A stretch of 64,000 nucleotides of DNA from Sulfurimicrobium sp031426915. Lineage in GTDB: Bacteria; Pseudomonadota; Gammaproteobacteria; Burkholderiales; Sulfuricellaceae. Both the position numbers and the translations under genes were made by a program. Under the pieces are notes generated by a model, which was not told the DNA's origin, did not search any database, and saw nothing but the letters and a program-made list of their open reading frames with translations. This document shows positions 14,868 through 23,635 of the stretch, in pieces. How positions within the stretch are numbered: the stretch's first letter is position 1; the number at the start of each line of letters is the position of its first letter. The stretch is taken from assembly GCA_031426915.1 (NCBI GenBank), contig JASJPB010000013.1, positions 186,001 through 250,000 on the forward strand. Direction: 5' to 3'.

Positions 14868-14901
14868 GGGGAAAAGTGGCGACAGGTGGGGGATTGTGGG
14901 A
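14867..14901 (+). promoter_or_regulatory. MraZ operator: four 10-bp-phased TGGGN boxes
   Basis: TGGGG (14867), TGGCG (14877), TGGGG (14887) and TGGGA (14897) start exactly 10 bases apart, each followed by a 5-base spacer. This is the known MraZ binding pattern of TGGGN repeats, here four boxes with the second degenerate. The array overlaps the -10/start region of the dcw promoter, consistent with autorepression by MraZ. Confidence 0.8.
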
Positions 14902-14936
14902 CAACTTGTCGCCAGTCACGGCAAAAAAGGGGAGTC

Positions 14937-15383
14937 ATGTTCCGAGGCGTTGCAGCACTCAATCTGGACAGCAAGGGGAGGTTGGCGGTGCCGTCCAGGC
15001 ATCGCGACTTCCTTCAGTCCTATTGCGGCGGGCGCCTCATCATCACCGCGGACCCCAGCAAGTGTTTGCTGATCTACCCGCTGCCAGACTGGGAACCGAT
15101 CGAGAAAAAGCTCAACAGCCTTTCCAGCTTCAATCCTCAGACCCGTAGCCTGCAACGTCTCCTGGTGGGCAATGCCAGCGATGTCGAGCTGGATAGCGCT
15201 GGTCGTATCCTGGTCCCCACCCCCTTGCGCCAGTTCGCGGGGCTGGAGAAAAACGTGGTGCTGGTGGGACAGGGCAACAAATTCGAAGTATGGGACGAAG
15301 AAAAATGGAACCAGCAACTCGCTGAAGCGCTGGTATTCCGCGATGGCGGAATGCCGCCTGAGCTGGAAGGCTTTTCGCTTTGA
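14937..15383 (+). CDS. mraZ: Transcriptional regulator MraZ
   Basis: The 148-residue protein has two SpoVT-AbrB-like halves. The first has LNLDSKGRLAVPSRHRDFL (residues ~8-26) and the second has VELDSAGRILVPTPLRQFA (~83-101), the duplicated MraZ pattern. It forms rings that bind the TGGGN boxes upstream and represses its own operon. Start 14937 (MFRGVAALNLD) follows AAGGGGAG (14927-14934); an earlier in-frame GTG would lie within the operator. It overlaps rsmH by 4 bases. Confidence 0.96.
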   Translation: MFRGVAALNLDSKGRLAVPSRHRDFLQSYCGGRLIITADPSKCLLIYPLPDWEPIEKKLNSLSSFNPQTRSLQRLLVGNASDVELDSAGRILVPTPLRQFAGLEKNVVLVGQGNKFEVWDEEKWNQQLAEALVFRDGGMPPELEGFSL

Positions 15384-16315
15384 AAGCAGTTCCGCAGCAC
15401 GTCACCGTGCTGCTCGCAGAGGCTGTGGATGCACTGAACATCCAGCCAGGCGGGACATACATAGACGGCACCTTCGGGCGCGGCGGACACAGCCGGCTCA
15501 TCCTGGAGCGACTCGGCAAGGATGGCAGGCTGATCGCTCTGGACCGCGATCTGGCGGCGGTGGAAACGGCGCGGGCCATTACGGACCCGCGCTTTTGCAT
15601 TTGTCACAGCAGTTTTGCAGGGCTGGGCCAGACGTTGCGGGAATTGGGCGTCGAAAAAGTTGACGGCGTGCTGCTGGACCTGGGGATATCGTCCCCCCAG
15701 ATCGACCAGGGGGAGCGCGGCTTCAGCTTCCGTCTGGACGGCCCGCTGGACATGCGCATGGATACGAGCAAGGGGCGGACCGCGGCGGAATGGCTGGCGC
15801 AGGTGCCGGAGGATGAACTGAGGGAGGTCATCAAAAGCTATGGTGAAGAGCGGTTTGCTAAACAGATTGCAAGAGCGGTTGTTGCGGCGCGAGCGGGAGA
15901 ACCTCTCGCTACAACAAGACAACTTGCCGAGCTCGTGGCTAAGACGGTTCCCCGTCGCGAGCCAGGCCAGGATCCGGCGACGCGCACCTTTCAGGCTATA
16001 CGGATTTTCCTTAACCAGGAACTTGAGGAGTTGTCGCTAGTGCTGCCTCAATGCATAGCCCTGCTGGCGCCTGGCGGCCGACTGGTGACCATCGCTTTCC
16101 ATTCCCTGGAGGATCGCATCGTCAAGCGCTTCATGCAGGGCGAGGCCAACCGCGACACGCTGCCGTCGCGGCTGCCGCTGCGCGCCAGCGAACTGCCGCA
16201 GCCGCGCATGCGCCTGATCGGCAAGGCACTACGCCCCTCCGCCGCTGAAGTGGCGGCCAATTCCCGTTGCCGTAGCGCGGTGATGCGGGTGGCCGAGAGA
16301 ACCGGAGAGGCATGA
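15380..16315 (+). CDS. rsmH: 16S rRNA (cytosine1402-N4)-methyltransferase
   Basis: RsmH (MraW) methylates N4 of C1402 in 16S rRNA, the same nucleotide that RsmI (9044) modifies on the ribose. The 311-residue protein shows HVTVLLAEAVDAL, the SAM motif TYIDGTFGRGGHSRLIL, GVLLDLGISSPQIDQGERGFSFR and ITIAFHSLEDRIVK-like VTIAFHSLEDRIVKRFM. The start is TTG at 15380, overlapping the mraZ stop (TTGA), which implies coupled translation. No better start precedes the conserved region. Confidence 0.96.
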   Translation: MKAVPQHVTVLLAEAVDALNIQPGGTYIDGTFGRGGHSRLILERLGKDGRLIALDRDLAAVETARAITDPRFCICHSSFAGLGQTLRELGVEKVDGVLLDLGISSPQIDQGERGFSFRLDGPLDMRMDTSKGRTAAEWLAQVPEDELREVIKSYGEERFAKQIARAVVAARAGEPLATTRQLAELVAKTVPRREPGQDPATRTFQAIRIFLNQELEELSLVLPQCIALLAPGGRLVTIAFHSLEDRIVKRFMQGEANRDTLPSRLPLRASELPQPRMRLIGKALRPSAAEVAANSRCRSAVMRVAERTGEA

Positions 16316-16602
16316 TGGTCAAGCTGAACCTGTTGCTGATGATGATTGCAGCCGCCTGTGCCATGGGAGTCGTCACTTCCCAGCACAAGGCACGCAAGTT
16401 GTTCGTCGACCTGCAACAGGAAGAAGCGCAAGCGAAGCAAATGGAGGTCGAATGGGGGCAATTACAGCTGGAACAAAGCACCTGGGCCATGCACGCCCGC
16501 ATTGAAAAAATCTCCTCCAGTTACCTGCAAATGCGCGTGCCGGACCCGGCCAAAATCCAGATCGTCCCCCTCCAGGCCCCGCTGCGCGGAGTGGCGCCAT
16601 GA
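16312..16602 (+). CDS. ftsL: Cell division protein FtsL
   Basis: This 96-residue bitopic protein has one N-terminal membrane helix (residues ~5-21) and a periplasmic coiled coil (QHKARKLFVDLQQEEAQAK through QLQLEQSTW). FtsL joins FtsB and FtsQ to control septal synthesis by FtsWI. Sequence conservation in FtsL is poor, so the call rests on size, topology and position between rsmH and ftsI. It overlaps both neighbours by 4 bases. Confidence 0.93.
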   Translation: MMVKLNLLLMMIAAACAMGVVTSQHKARKLFVDLQQEEAQAKQMEVEWGQLQLEQSTWAMHARIEKISSSYLQMRVPDPAKIQIVPLQAPLRGVAP

Positions 16603-18323
16603 GCCTCGCCACGACAACCCTGCGTGTAAGACTGCCGCTATGGCGCGCCTGGCTGGTGGCAGGCCTGCTGCTGCTGTGGTTCATCGCGCTATTGCTGCGC
16701 TCGCTTTATCTGCAGGTGCTCAACAATGATTTCCTGCGTGCCAAAGGTGACGCCCGTTCCAGCCGCGTGATCGAACTTTCCGCCCACCGCGGCATGATTA
16801 CCGACCGCCTGGGCGAACCGCTGGCGATCAGCACGCCGGTCGAATCCGTGTGGGCCAGCCCGCAGGACGTCGAGCTGACAGCGGAAAAAACCCGGCAACT
16901 GGCGAAACTTCTCGATCTCCCCAAGGCGGAGATCGAGCAGCGCCTGCAGGGAACGCAAAAGGAATTCGTTTACCTCAAGCGCGGCGTACCGCCGGAACAA
17001 GCCGCCAAGGTCATGGAACTGGGCATCCCGGGCGTTTTCCTGCAACGCGGCTATCGACGTTATTACCCGGCGGGGGATGTCATGGCCCACGTGCTGGGCT
17101 TTACCGATGTCGACGACAACGGTCAGGAAGGCGTGGAACTGACATACCAGAACTGGCTCGCGGGCAAGACCGGAAGCCGGCGCGTGATCAAGGACCGCGT
17201 CGGCCACATCATTGAGGACGTGGAAAGCGTCAAGACCCCGCAGGAGGGTCGCAATCTCGCGCTCAGCATCGACCGCAAGATTCAATACCTGGCTTACCGC
17301 GAGCTCAAGAATGTGGTGGAGACGTACAAGGCCAAGGCGGGGGCGATCGTGGTTCTGGACGCCAAAAGCGGCGAGATACTGGCGCTCGCCAACCTGCCGT
17401 CCTACAACCCCAACAACCGCGTCAAGCTGAACCGCAACAGCACCCGCAACCGCAGCATTACCGACATTTTCGAGCCGGGCTCAACCATGAAGCCGGTGAC
17501 TATTTCAGCCGCGCTGGAAGCCGGGAAATTCAAGCCGGAAAGCCTGATCGAAACCTCGCCCGGCCATTTCTCGATCGGTCCCGCCACCATCCACGATGCC
17601 CATCCGCAAGGACTGCTCAGCGTGGCGCAAGTGATCCAGAAATCCAGCAATGTGGGCGCCGCCAAGATCGCCCTGACCTTGCAACCTGAATACCTGTGGG
17701 GCGTATTCAATCACATGGGCTTCGGCCAGGTGCCGCGCAGCGGCTTCCCCGGCGAGGCCAGTGGCAAGGTGCGTCCCTACAAGACCTGGCGGCCCATCGA
17801 ACAGGCCACCATGTCCTACGGCCACGGCATTTCGGTCAGCCTGTTGCAGCTCGCGCGCGCCTACACCGTATTCGCCGGCGATGGCGAACTCAAGCCCTTA
17901 TCCATGCTGAAGCTGGATGAAATGCCGGCCGGTGAACGGGTGATTTCGCCCGGCACCGCCAAGGCCGTGCGCGCCATGCTGGAAATGGTGGTGCAGCCGG
18001 GCGGCACGGCGCCCAAGGCACGTGTGCTGGGCTATCGCGTGGCAGGCAAAACCGGCACCGCGCACAAGGAAGAAAACGGCGGCTACGCCGCGAACAAATA
18101 CGTGTCTTCCTTTGTCGGGTTTGGCCCCGTTTCCGACCCGCGCCTGGTCATCGCCGTGATGATCGACGAGCCTACCGGTCAGTACTATGGCGGCACGGTA
18201 GCCGCGCCGGTATTCAGCAATGTCATGGGCGGCGCGTTGCGCATGCTGTCGGTACCGCTTGACGCACCCACCAGCAACACCCTGCTGCCGGATGACGGGC
18301 CCGAAATAAAGGAAGTGGTATGA
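16599..18323 (+). CDS. ftsI: Septal peptidoglycan transpeptidase FtsI (PBP3)
   Basis: The 574-residue class B penicillin-binding protein cross-links septal peptidoglycan. An N-terminal membrane helix (~16-36) is followed by a pedestal domain (RGMITDRLGEPLAISTP) and the transpeptidase domain. The active-site motifs are S295-T-M-K298 in FEPGSTMKPVT, S349-S-N351 in IQKSSNVG, and K484-T-G486 in AGKTGTAHK. The length is normal. It overlaps ftsL and murE by 4 bases each. Confidence 0.97.
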   Translation: MSLATTTLRVRLPLWRAWLVAGLLLLWFIALLLRSLYLQVLNNDFLRAKGDARSSRVIELSAHRGMITDRLGEPLAISTPVESVWASPQDVELTAEKTRQLAKLLDLPKAEIEQRLQGTQKEFVYLKRGVPPEQAAKVMELGIPGVFLQRGYRRYYPAGDVMAHVLGFTDVDDNGQEGVELTYQNWLAGKTGSRRVIKDRVGHIIEDVESVKTPQEGRNLALSIDRKIQYLAYRELKNVVETYKAKAGAIVVLDAKSGEILALANLPSYNPNNRVKLNRNSTRNRSITDIFEPGSTMKPVTISAALEAGKFKPESLIETSPGHFSIGPATIHDAHPQGLLSVAQVIQKSSNVGAAKIALTLQPEYLWGVFNHMGFGQVPRSGFPGEASGKVRPYKTWRPIEQATMSYGHGISVSLLQLARAYTVFAGDGELKPLSMLKLDEMPAGERVISPGTAKAVRAMLEMVVQPGGTAPKARVLGYRVAGKTGTAHKEENGGYAANKYVSSFVGFGPVSDPRLVIAVMIDEPTGQYYGGTVAAPVFSNVMGGALRMLSVPLDAPTSNTLLPDDGPEIKEVV

Positions 18324-19801
18324 GTGCGGCCCTCGGCGATCAGCTATCGGCGCTCAGTATGTTGAGCGCGACTGGCGCGCGCCGCCTGGTCCCGGACAGC
18401 CGTCGCGTACAGCCCGGCGATGCCTTTGCCGCCTACCCGGGTGACCAGGCTGACGGACGCCGTTATATTCCCCAGGCCATTACCGCGGGAGCTGCCTGCG
18501 TGCTGTGGGAGCGTGCCGACTTCCAGTGGGACCCGGCATGGAATCTGCCCAATCTGGGAATCGACGGTTTGCGCGAAAAGATCGGCGCCATCGCCGCGGA
18601 GATTTACGGCAACCCCTCCCGCGAGCTGTGGATGATCGGCGTTACCGGCACCAACGGCAAAACCTCATGCGCCCACTGGCTGGCCCAGTGCCTCGGATTC
18701 CTGGGCAGAAAAACCGCGCTGGTCGGAACCCTGGGCAATGGTTTCCCGGCCGCGCTCGCCCCTTCCGCCAACACCACCCCGGATGCCGCTTTACTGCATG
18801 GCCTGTTGAAAGAATACAAGGATCAGGGCGCGTCCTCCGTGGCGATGGAAGTCTCCTCCCACGGACTCGACCAGGGGCGGGTCAACGGCGTGCAATTCGA
18901 CGTGGCTTTGCTGACCAACCTTTCGCGCGACCATCTCGATTATCACGGCGACATGGCAAGCTACGCCGCTGCCAAGGCGGGCCTGTTCAGCTGGCCGGGC
19001 CTGCAATACGCAGTGCTCAACCTGGACGACCCATTCGGCGCGGAACTGGCGGGCAAGCTGGGTTGCAGCGGCGTAAAGGTGGTGGGCTACGGCTTCCACG
19101 GCGAAACAGAAGGCTGTCAGATCGCCATCAAGGGCCGTGATCTGCAAATGGGTGCGGATGGACTGCATTTCGAAATAGCCACGCCCTGGGGCAAGGCGAA
19201 AATCGACAGCCTCATGCTGGGCCGCTTCAATGCTTCCAACCTGCTCGGCGTGCTGGCCACCCTGTTGGCGAGCGACACTCCACTGGACGATGCGATTGCG
19301 GCCCTGGCCCGGATTCAGCCGGTACCCGGACGTTTGCAACAACTGGGGGGCGGGAGCAAGCCACTGGTGGTGGTGGACTACGCCCACACCCCGGACGCAC
19401 TGGAAAAAGTGCTGCTCACGCTACGCGAAGTCATGAACCCGCAGGCCCGGCTGAGCTGCGTCTTCGGTTGCGGCGGCAACCGCGACAAGGGCAAGCGCCC
19501 GCTCATGGGCGGCATTGCCTCGCGCCTGGCCGAGATCGCGGTCGTCACCAGCGACAACCCGCGCCATGAAGATCCGCGCGCCATCATCGACGAAATCGTT
19601 GCCGGCATGGGCGCCAATTTCCATGTCGAGGAAGACCGCGCAGCAGCAATCGACCAGGCCATACATCGTGCCAAACCGGGCGACATCGTATTGATCGCAG
19701 GCAAGGGCCACGAAGACTATCAGGAGATCAACGGCGTGAAATTACCATTCAGCGATGCCGAAGTGGCACAGCGGGCATTGCAGGAGTACCCCACATGCTG
19801 A
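18320..19801 (+). CDS. murE: UDP-MurNAc-L-Ala-D-Glu:meso-DAP ligase
   Basis: MurE adds the third stem-peptide residue. The 493-residue ligase has the P-loop GVTGTNGKTSCAHWLA (~residues 111-126), EVSSHGLDQGRV, LTNLSRDHLDYHG and VVDYAHTPDAL. The TSDNPRHEDP segment contains the DNPR motif that marks meso-diaminopimelate specificity, as in other Gram-negatives. It is coupled to ftsI (ATGA overlap) and overlaps murF by 7 bases. Confidence 0.97.
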   Translation: MSAALGDQLSALSMLSATGARRLVPDSRRVQPGDAFAAYPGDQADGRRYIPQAITAGAACVLWERADFQWDPAWNLPNLGIDGLREKIGAIAAEIYGNPSRELWMIGVTGTNGKTSCAHWLAQCLGFLGRKTALVGTLGNGFPAALAPSANTTPDAALLHGLLKEYKDQGASSVAMEVSSHGLDQGRVNGVQFDVALLTNLSRDHLDYHGDMASYAAAKAGLFSWPGLQYAVLNLDDPFGAELAGKLGCSGVKVVGYGFHGETEGCQIAIKGRDLQMGADGLHFEIATPWGKAKIDSLMLGRFNASNLLGVLATLLASDTPLDDAIAALARIQPVPGRLQQLGGGSKPLVVVDYAHTPDALEKVLLTLREVMNPQARLSCVFGCGGNRDKGKRPLMGGIASRLAEIAVVTSDNPRHEDPRAIIDEIVAGMGANFHVEEDRAAAIDQAIHRAKPGDIVLIAGKGHEDYQEINGVKLPFSDAEVAQRALQEYPTC

Positions 19802-21162
19802 CCACACACCAGGCCGCAAAAGCCATCCAGGCCCAAGTTCAGGGACAGGATGCAGCTTTCGCCAGCGTCACCACGGACAGCCGGGCCATCGGCAGCGGCG
19901 ATCTGTTCATCGCGCTCGCGGGCGAGCGTTTCGACGGCCATGATTTCGTCAGCCAGGCCATCGCCCAGGGCGCAACCGCCGCCATGGTGAACTTGGCGGC
20001 GGCTGAAAAGCACGCCCAGGAATGGCAAGACCTGCCGCTGATCCTGGTGGCCGATACCCGCCGCGCCATGGGCGAACTGGCCGCTTTCTGGCGTGGCCGG
20101 CAGAACCTCAAACTGGTTGCGATCACCGGCAGCAACGGCAAGACCACGGTCAAGGAAATGCTCGCCTCCATTTTGCGCCAGGCAGCCGGGCCGGACGCGG
20201 TGCTGGCGACGCAGGGCAACCTCAACAACGACATCGGCATGCCGTTGACCCTGCTCAAACTGCGCGACCAGCATAAATTCGCAGTGATCGAAATGGGCAT
20301 GAACCACCCCGGCGAAATCGCCTACCTGACCGCCATCGCCCGTCCCGACGTGGCCGTCATCAATAACGCCGGCGCCGCCCACCTGGCCGGGCTGGGCAAT
20401 GTGGAACAAGTCGCCCGGGCCAAGGGAGAGATATTTCAGGGTCTCGCCGCCGATGGCGTGGCCGTGATCAATGCCGACGACAGTTTCGCAAATTTGTGGA
20501 AGGAGCTGGCAGGCGCGCGCACCGTGATCGATTTTGCGCTGGAATGCCCGGCGCAAGTCAGCGCAGCTTACCGCCTTGGCCCCCTCAGCAGCGAACTGAC
20601 GCTGCGCACGCCGCACGGAGAAATAGCCACCACGCTGCTGATGCCGGGCGTGCATAACGTTCGCAATGCGCTGGCCGCGGCCGCCGCGGCGATTTCACTC
20701 GGCATCGCCCCGCAGGCAATCGCCGCAGGCCTGCATAAATTCGGCGGCGTAAAAGGGCGCCTGCAACGCAAGGCCGGCCTCCACGGTGCGACCTTGATCG
20801 ATGACACCTACAACGCCAACCCGGCCTCGGTCAAAGCCGCCATCGCGGTGCTGGCAGCGGCGCCGGGCAGGAAAATCCTGGTACTGGGCGACATGGGCGA
20901 GCTTGGCCCGGACACGGTTTCCATGCACCGTGAGCTGGGAGCAGCCGCCAGACTGGCAGGAGTGGACGTACTGTTTGCACTGGGAGATATCAGCCGCGAA
21001 ACCGCACTGGAATTCGGTGAAAACGCATGGTTCTTCGAGCGCATCCAGGAGTTGCTGGCGGACCTGGAAAACCTGCTGGCTCCGGATGTCACGGTGCTGG
21101 TGAAGGGTTCCCGCTTCATGCAAATGGAACGGGTGATCAGAAGTTTCGAGGCGGAGGCATAA
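19795..21162 (+). CDS. murF: UDP-MurNAc-tripeptide:D-Ala-D-Ala ligase
   Basis: MurF completes the UDP-MurNAc-pentapeptide. The 455-residue protein shows the ligase P-loop AITGSNGKTTVKEMLASIL (~residues 108-126), NLNNDIGMPLTLLKL, EMGMNHPGEI and DDTYNANPASVKAAI. The ATG at 19795 lies inside the murE end, and the gap to mraY is only 2 bases. Confidence 0.97.
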   Translation: MLTTHQAAKAIQAQVQGQDAAFASVTTDSRAIGSGDLFIALAGERFDGHDFVSQAIAQGATAAMVNLAAAEKHAQEWQDLPLILVADTRRAMGELAAFWRGRQNLKLVAITGSNGKTTVKEMLASILRQAAGPDAVLATQGNLNNDIGMPLTLLKLRDQHKFAVIEMGMNHPGEIAYLTAIARPDVAVINNAGAAHLAGLGNVEQVARAKGEIFQGLAADGVAVINADDSFANLWKELAGARTVIDFALECPAQVSAAYRLGPLSSELTLRTPHGEIATTLLMPGVHNVRNALAAAAAAISLGIAPQAIAAGLHKFGGVKGRLQRKAGLHGATLIDDTYNANPASVKAAIAVLAAAPGRKILVLGDMGELGPDTVSMHRELGAAARLAGVDVLFALGDISRETALEFGENAWFFERIQELLADLENLLAPDVTVLVKGSRFMQMERVIRSFEAEA

Positions 21163-21164
21163 GC

Positions 21165-22250
21165 ATGTTATTGGCTCTGGCACAGTGGCTGGCACAGGAC
21201 ATACGCGCTTTCAACGTACTCAACTACATCACCTTGCGCGCGGTGCTGGCGATCCTGACCGCGCTGATGATCTCGTTCCTGGTCGGCCCCGCGATGATCC
21301 GCCGTCTCACTGCGATGAAGATCGGGCAGGCGGTGCGCGACGACGGTCCGCAAACGCATCTGGTAAAAAGCGGCACCCCTACCATGGGCGGCGCGCTGAT
21401 TCTGGTGTCCATTGCCGTCACGACCCTGCTTTGGGCCGATCTGAGAAATCCCTATGTTTGGGTGGTGCTGTTCACCACGCTGGGATTCGGCGCCATCGGA
21501 TGGGTGGACGACTATCGCAAGGTGGTGCACCGCAACCCCAAGGGTCTGTCGGCCAGGAGCAAGTATTTCTGGCAATCACTGATCGGCGCCAGCGTGGCGG
21601 CATATCTCGCCTATCGCGCCAACCTGCCGGTGCATACCGAACTGATCGTGCCGTTCTTCAAGAGCGTGGCCATTCCGCTCGGCGCTTTCGGCTTCATGGT
21701 GTTGGCCTATTTCGTCATCGTCGGTTCCAGCAACGCGGTCAACCTGACCGATGGCCTGGACGGCCTGGCGATCCTGCCCACGGTGATGGTGGGCGGCGCG
21801 CTGGGCATCTTCGCCTATGTTGCCGGGCACTTCTACTTTGCCCGCTACCTGGGCATTCCCCACATTCCCGGCGCCAGCGAACTGGCCATTTTCTGCGCGG
21901 CCATTTCCGGCGCGGGGCTGGGTTTCCTGTGGTTCAACGCCTACCCGGCTGAAGTATTCATGGGCGACGTCGGCGCGCTGGCGCTGGGAGCCGCATTGGG
22001 CGTGGTGGCGGTGATCGTGCGCCAGGAAATCGTGTTTTTCATCATGGGCGGCGTGTTCGTGGTGGAAACCCTTTCGGTGATGCTGCAAGTGGCCTCGTTC
22101 AAGCTCACCGGCAAGCGTATTTTCCGCATGGCCCCGCTGCATCATCACTATGAATTGAAGGGCTGGAAAGAGAATCAGGTCGTGGTGCGCTTCTGGATCA
22201 TTACCATGATGCTGGTGCTGGTGGGACTTTCGACGCTGAAACTGAGATGA
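21165..22250 (+). CDS. mraY: Phospho-MurNAc-pentapeptide transferase
   Basis: MraY transfers phospho-MurNAc-pentapeptide to undecaprenyl phosphate, giving lipid I at the inner membrane. The 361-residue product has about ten membrane helices and the family signatures TPTMGGALIL, GWVDDYRKVVHRNPKGLSA, SSNAVNLTDGLDGLA and APLHHHYELKGW. Start 21165 (MLLALAQWL) follows GCGGAGGC at suitable spacing. Its stop overlaps the murD start. Confidence 0.97.
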   Translation: MLLALAQWLAQDIRAFNVLNYITLRAVLAILTALMISFLVGPAMIRRLTAMKIGQAVRDDGPQTHLVKSGTPTMGGALILVSIAVTTLLWADLRNPYVWVVLFTTLGFGAIGWVDDYRKVVHRNPKGLSARSKYFWQSLIGASVAAYLAYRANLPVHTELIVPFFKSVAIPLGAFGFMVLAYFVIVGSSNAVNLTDGLDGLAILPTVMVGGALGIFAYVAGHFYFARYLGIPHIPGASELAIFCAAISGAGLGFLWFNAYPAEVFMGDVGALALGAALGVVAVIVRQEIVFFIMGGVFVVETLSVMLQVASFKLTGKRIFRMAPLHHHYELKGWKENQVVVRFWIITMMLVLVGLSTLKLR

Positions 22251-23635
22251 ACCCGAACCTCGCAAACAAAAAGATTCTGGTCCTCGGACTGGGCGACACC
22301 GGCCTTTCGCTGGTGCGTTTCCTGCTGCGCCACGGCGCGCGGGTGTCGGTCGCAGACAGCCGCGAAGCGCCGCCGCACGCCACCCGCTTTCATGCCGAGT
22401 TCCCCTCCATCGCCCTCCATACCGGTCCGTTCAGCGATGCATGTTTCACCGATGTCGACATGATCGCCATCAGCCCGGGCGTGCCTCTGGCCGATCCCCG
22501 CGTATCCGCAGCGGCAGCGCGCGGCGTGCCGGTTGCAGGCGACGTGGAACTGTTTGCGCTGTCCTTCAGGCCTGATCCCTCTGCTCAACTCCCTCGCGTT
22601 CTGGCCATCACCGGCTCCAACGGCAAGAGCACCGTGACCGAGATGGCCGGCGCGATGTGCCGTTCAGCGGGCCTCAAGACTGTGGTGGCCGGGAATATCG
22701 GCCTGCCGGCGCTGGATGCCCTGAGCGATGCGGAAGAATACGGCGCGCCCGACGTATACGTGCTGGAGTTGTCCAGCTTCCAGCTCGAAACCACATCCAG
22801 CCTGAACGCCACGGCGGCCACAGTACTCAACGTGAGCGAGGACCATCTCGATCGCTATGCCGGCATGGCTGAATACGCTGCCGCCAAGAACCGCGTATTT
22901 CATGGTTCCGGGGTGCAGGTTCTGAACCGCGAAGATGCGCGCACCATGGCAATGGCGCAAGCGGGAAGGCATGGCGAAACGTTCGGCCTCAATGCGCCCG
23001 CGACGAGCAGTGAGTGGGGGCTGCTGGAAGTTGCCGGCGAGCAGTGGCTGGCACAAGGCAACCACAAACTGATGGCGCTTTCCGAACTGCCCCTGGCCGG
23101 ATTGCACAACGCCGCCAACGCCCTGGCCGCGCTGGCTTTGTGCCGTTCCCTGGAGCTGCCCTTCCCGCCGCTGCTGGCCGCGCTGCACGAATTCAAGGGC
23201 CTGCCGCACCGGGTGGAGAAGGTTGCCACGATCAACGCAATCACATTCTACGACGACTCGAAAGGCACCAATGTCGGCGCCACGGTGGCTGCGCTAAGCG
23301 GCATGCCCGGCAAAGTGGTGCTGATCGCCGGCGGCGACGGCAAAGGCCAGGACTTCAGCCCCCTCGCACCTGCCGTGGCGCAGCATGCCCGCGCTGTGGT
23401 GCTGATCGGGCGCGATGGCGCAAAAATAGGCGCAGTGCTGGAAAACTCGGGCGTACCGCTGCTGCGCGCCGGTGGCATGGAAGAAGCGGTACAGCTGTGC
23501 CACGGCCAGGCGCGTCCGGGCGATGCCGTGCTGCTCTCACCCGCCTGTGCCAGTTTCGACATGTTCCGCAATTATCAGCACCGTGCCGAAGCCTTCATCA
23601 ATGCCGTGAACCAGCTCGCCAGGGAGACGCATTAA
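22247..23635 (+). CDS. murD: UDP-MurNAc-L-Ala:D-Glu ligase
   Basis: MurD adds D-glutamate to UDP-MurNAc-L-Ala. The 462-residue ligase starts with a Rossmann-like domain (KILVLGLGDTGLSLVRFL), then the P-loop AITGSNGKSTVTEMAG (~residues 119-134), NVSEDHLDRY and FYDDSKGTNVGATVAAL, and ends with LLSPACASFDMF. It is ATGA-coupled to mraY, and its TAA shares one base with the ftsW start. Confidence 0.97.
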   Translation: MNPNLANKKILVLGLGDTGLSLVRFLLRHGARVSVADSREAPPHATRFHAEFPSIALHTGPFSDACFTDVDMIAISPGVPLADPRVSAAAARGVPVAGDVELFALSFRPDPSAQLPRVLAITGSNGKSTVTEMAGAMCRSAGLKTVVAGNIGLPALDALSDAEEYGAPDVYVLELSSFQLETTSSLNATAATVLNVSEDHLDRYAGMAEYAAAKNRVFHGSGVQVLNREDARTMAMAQAGRHGETFGLNAPATSSEWGLLEVAGEQWLAQGNHKLMALSELPLAGLHNAANALAALALCRSLELPFPPLLAALHEFKGLPHRVEKVATINAITFYDDSKGTNVGATVAALSGMPGKVVLIAGGDGKGQDFSPLAPAVAQHARAVVLIGRDGAKIGAVLENSGVPLLRAGGMEEAVQLCHGQARPGDAVLLSPACASFDMFRNYQHRAEAFINAVNQLARETH

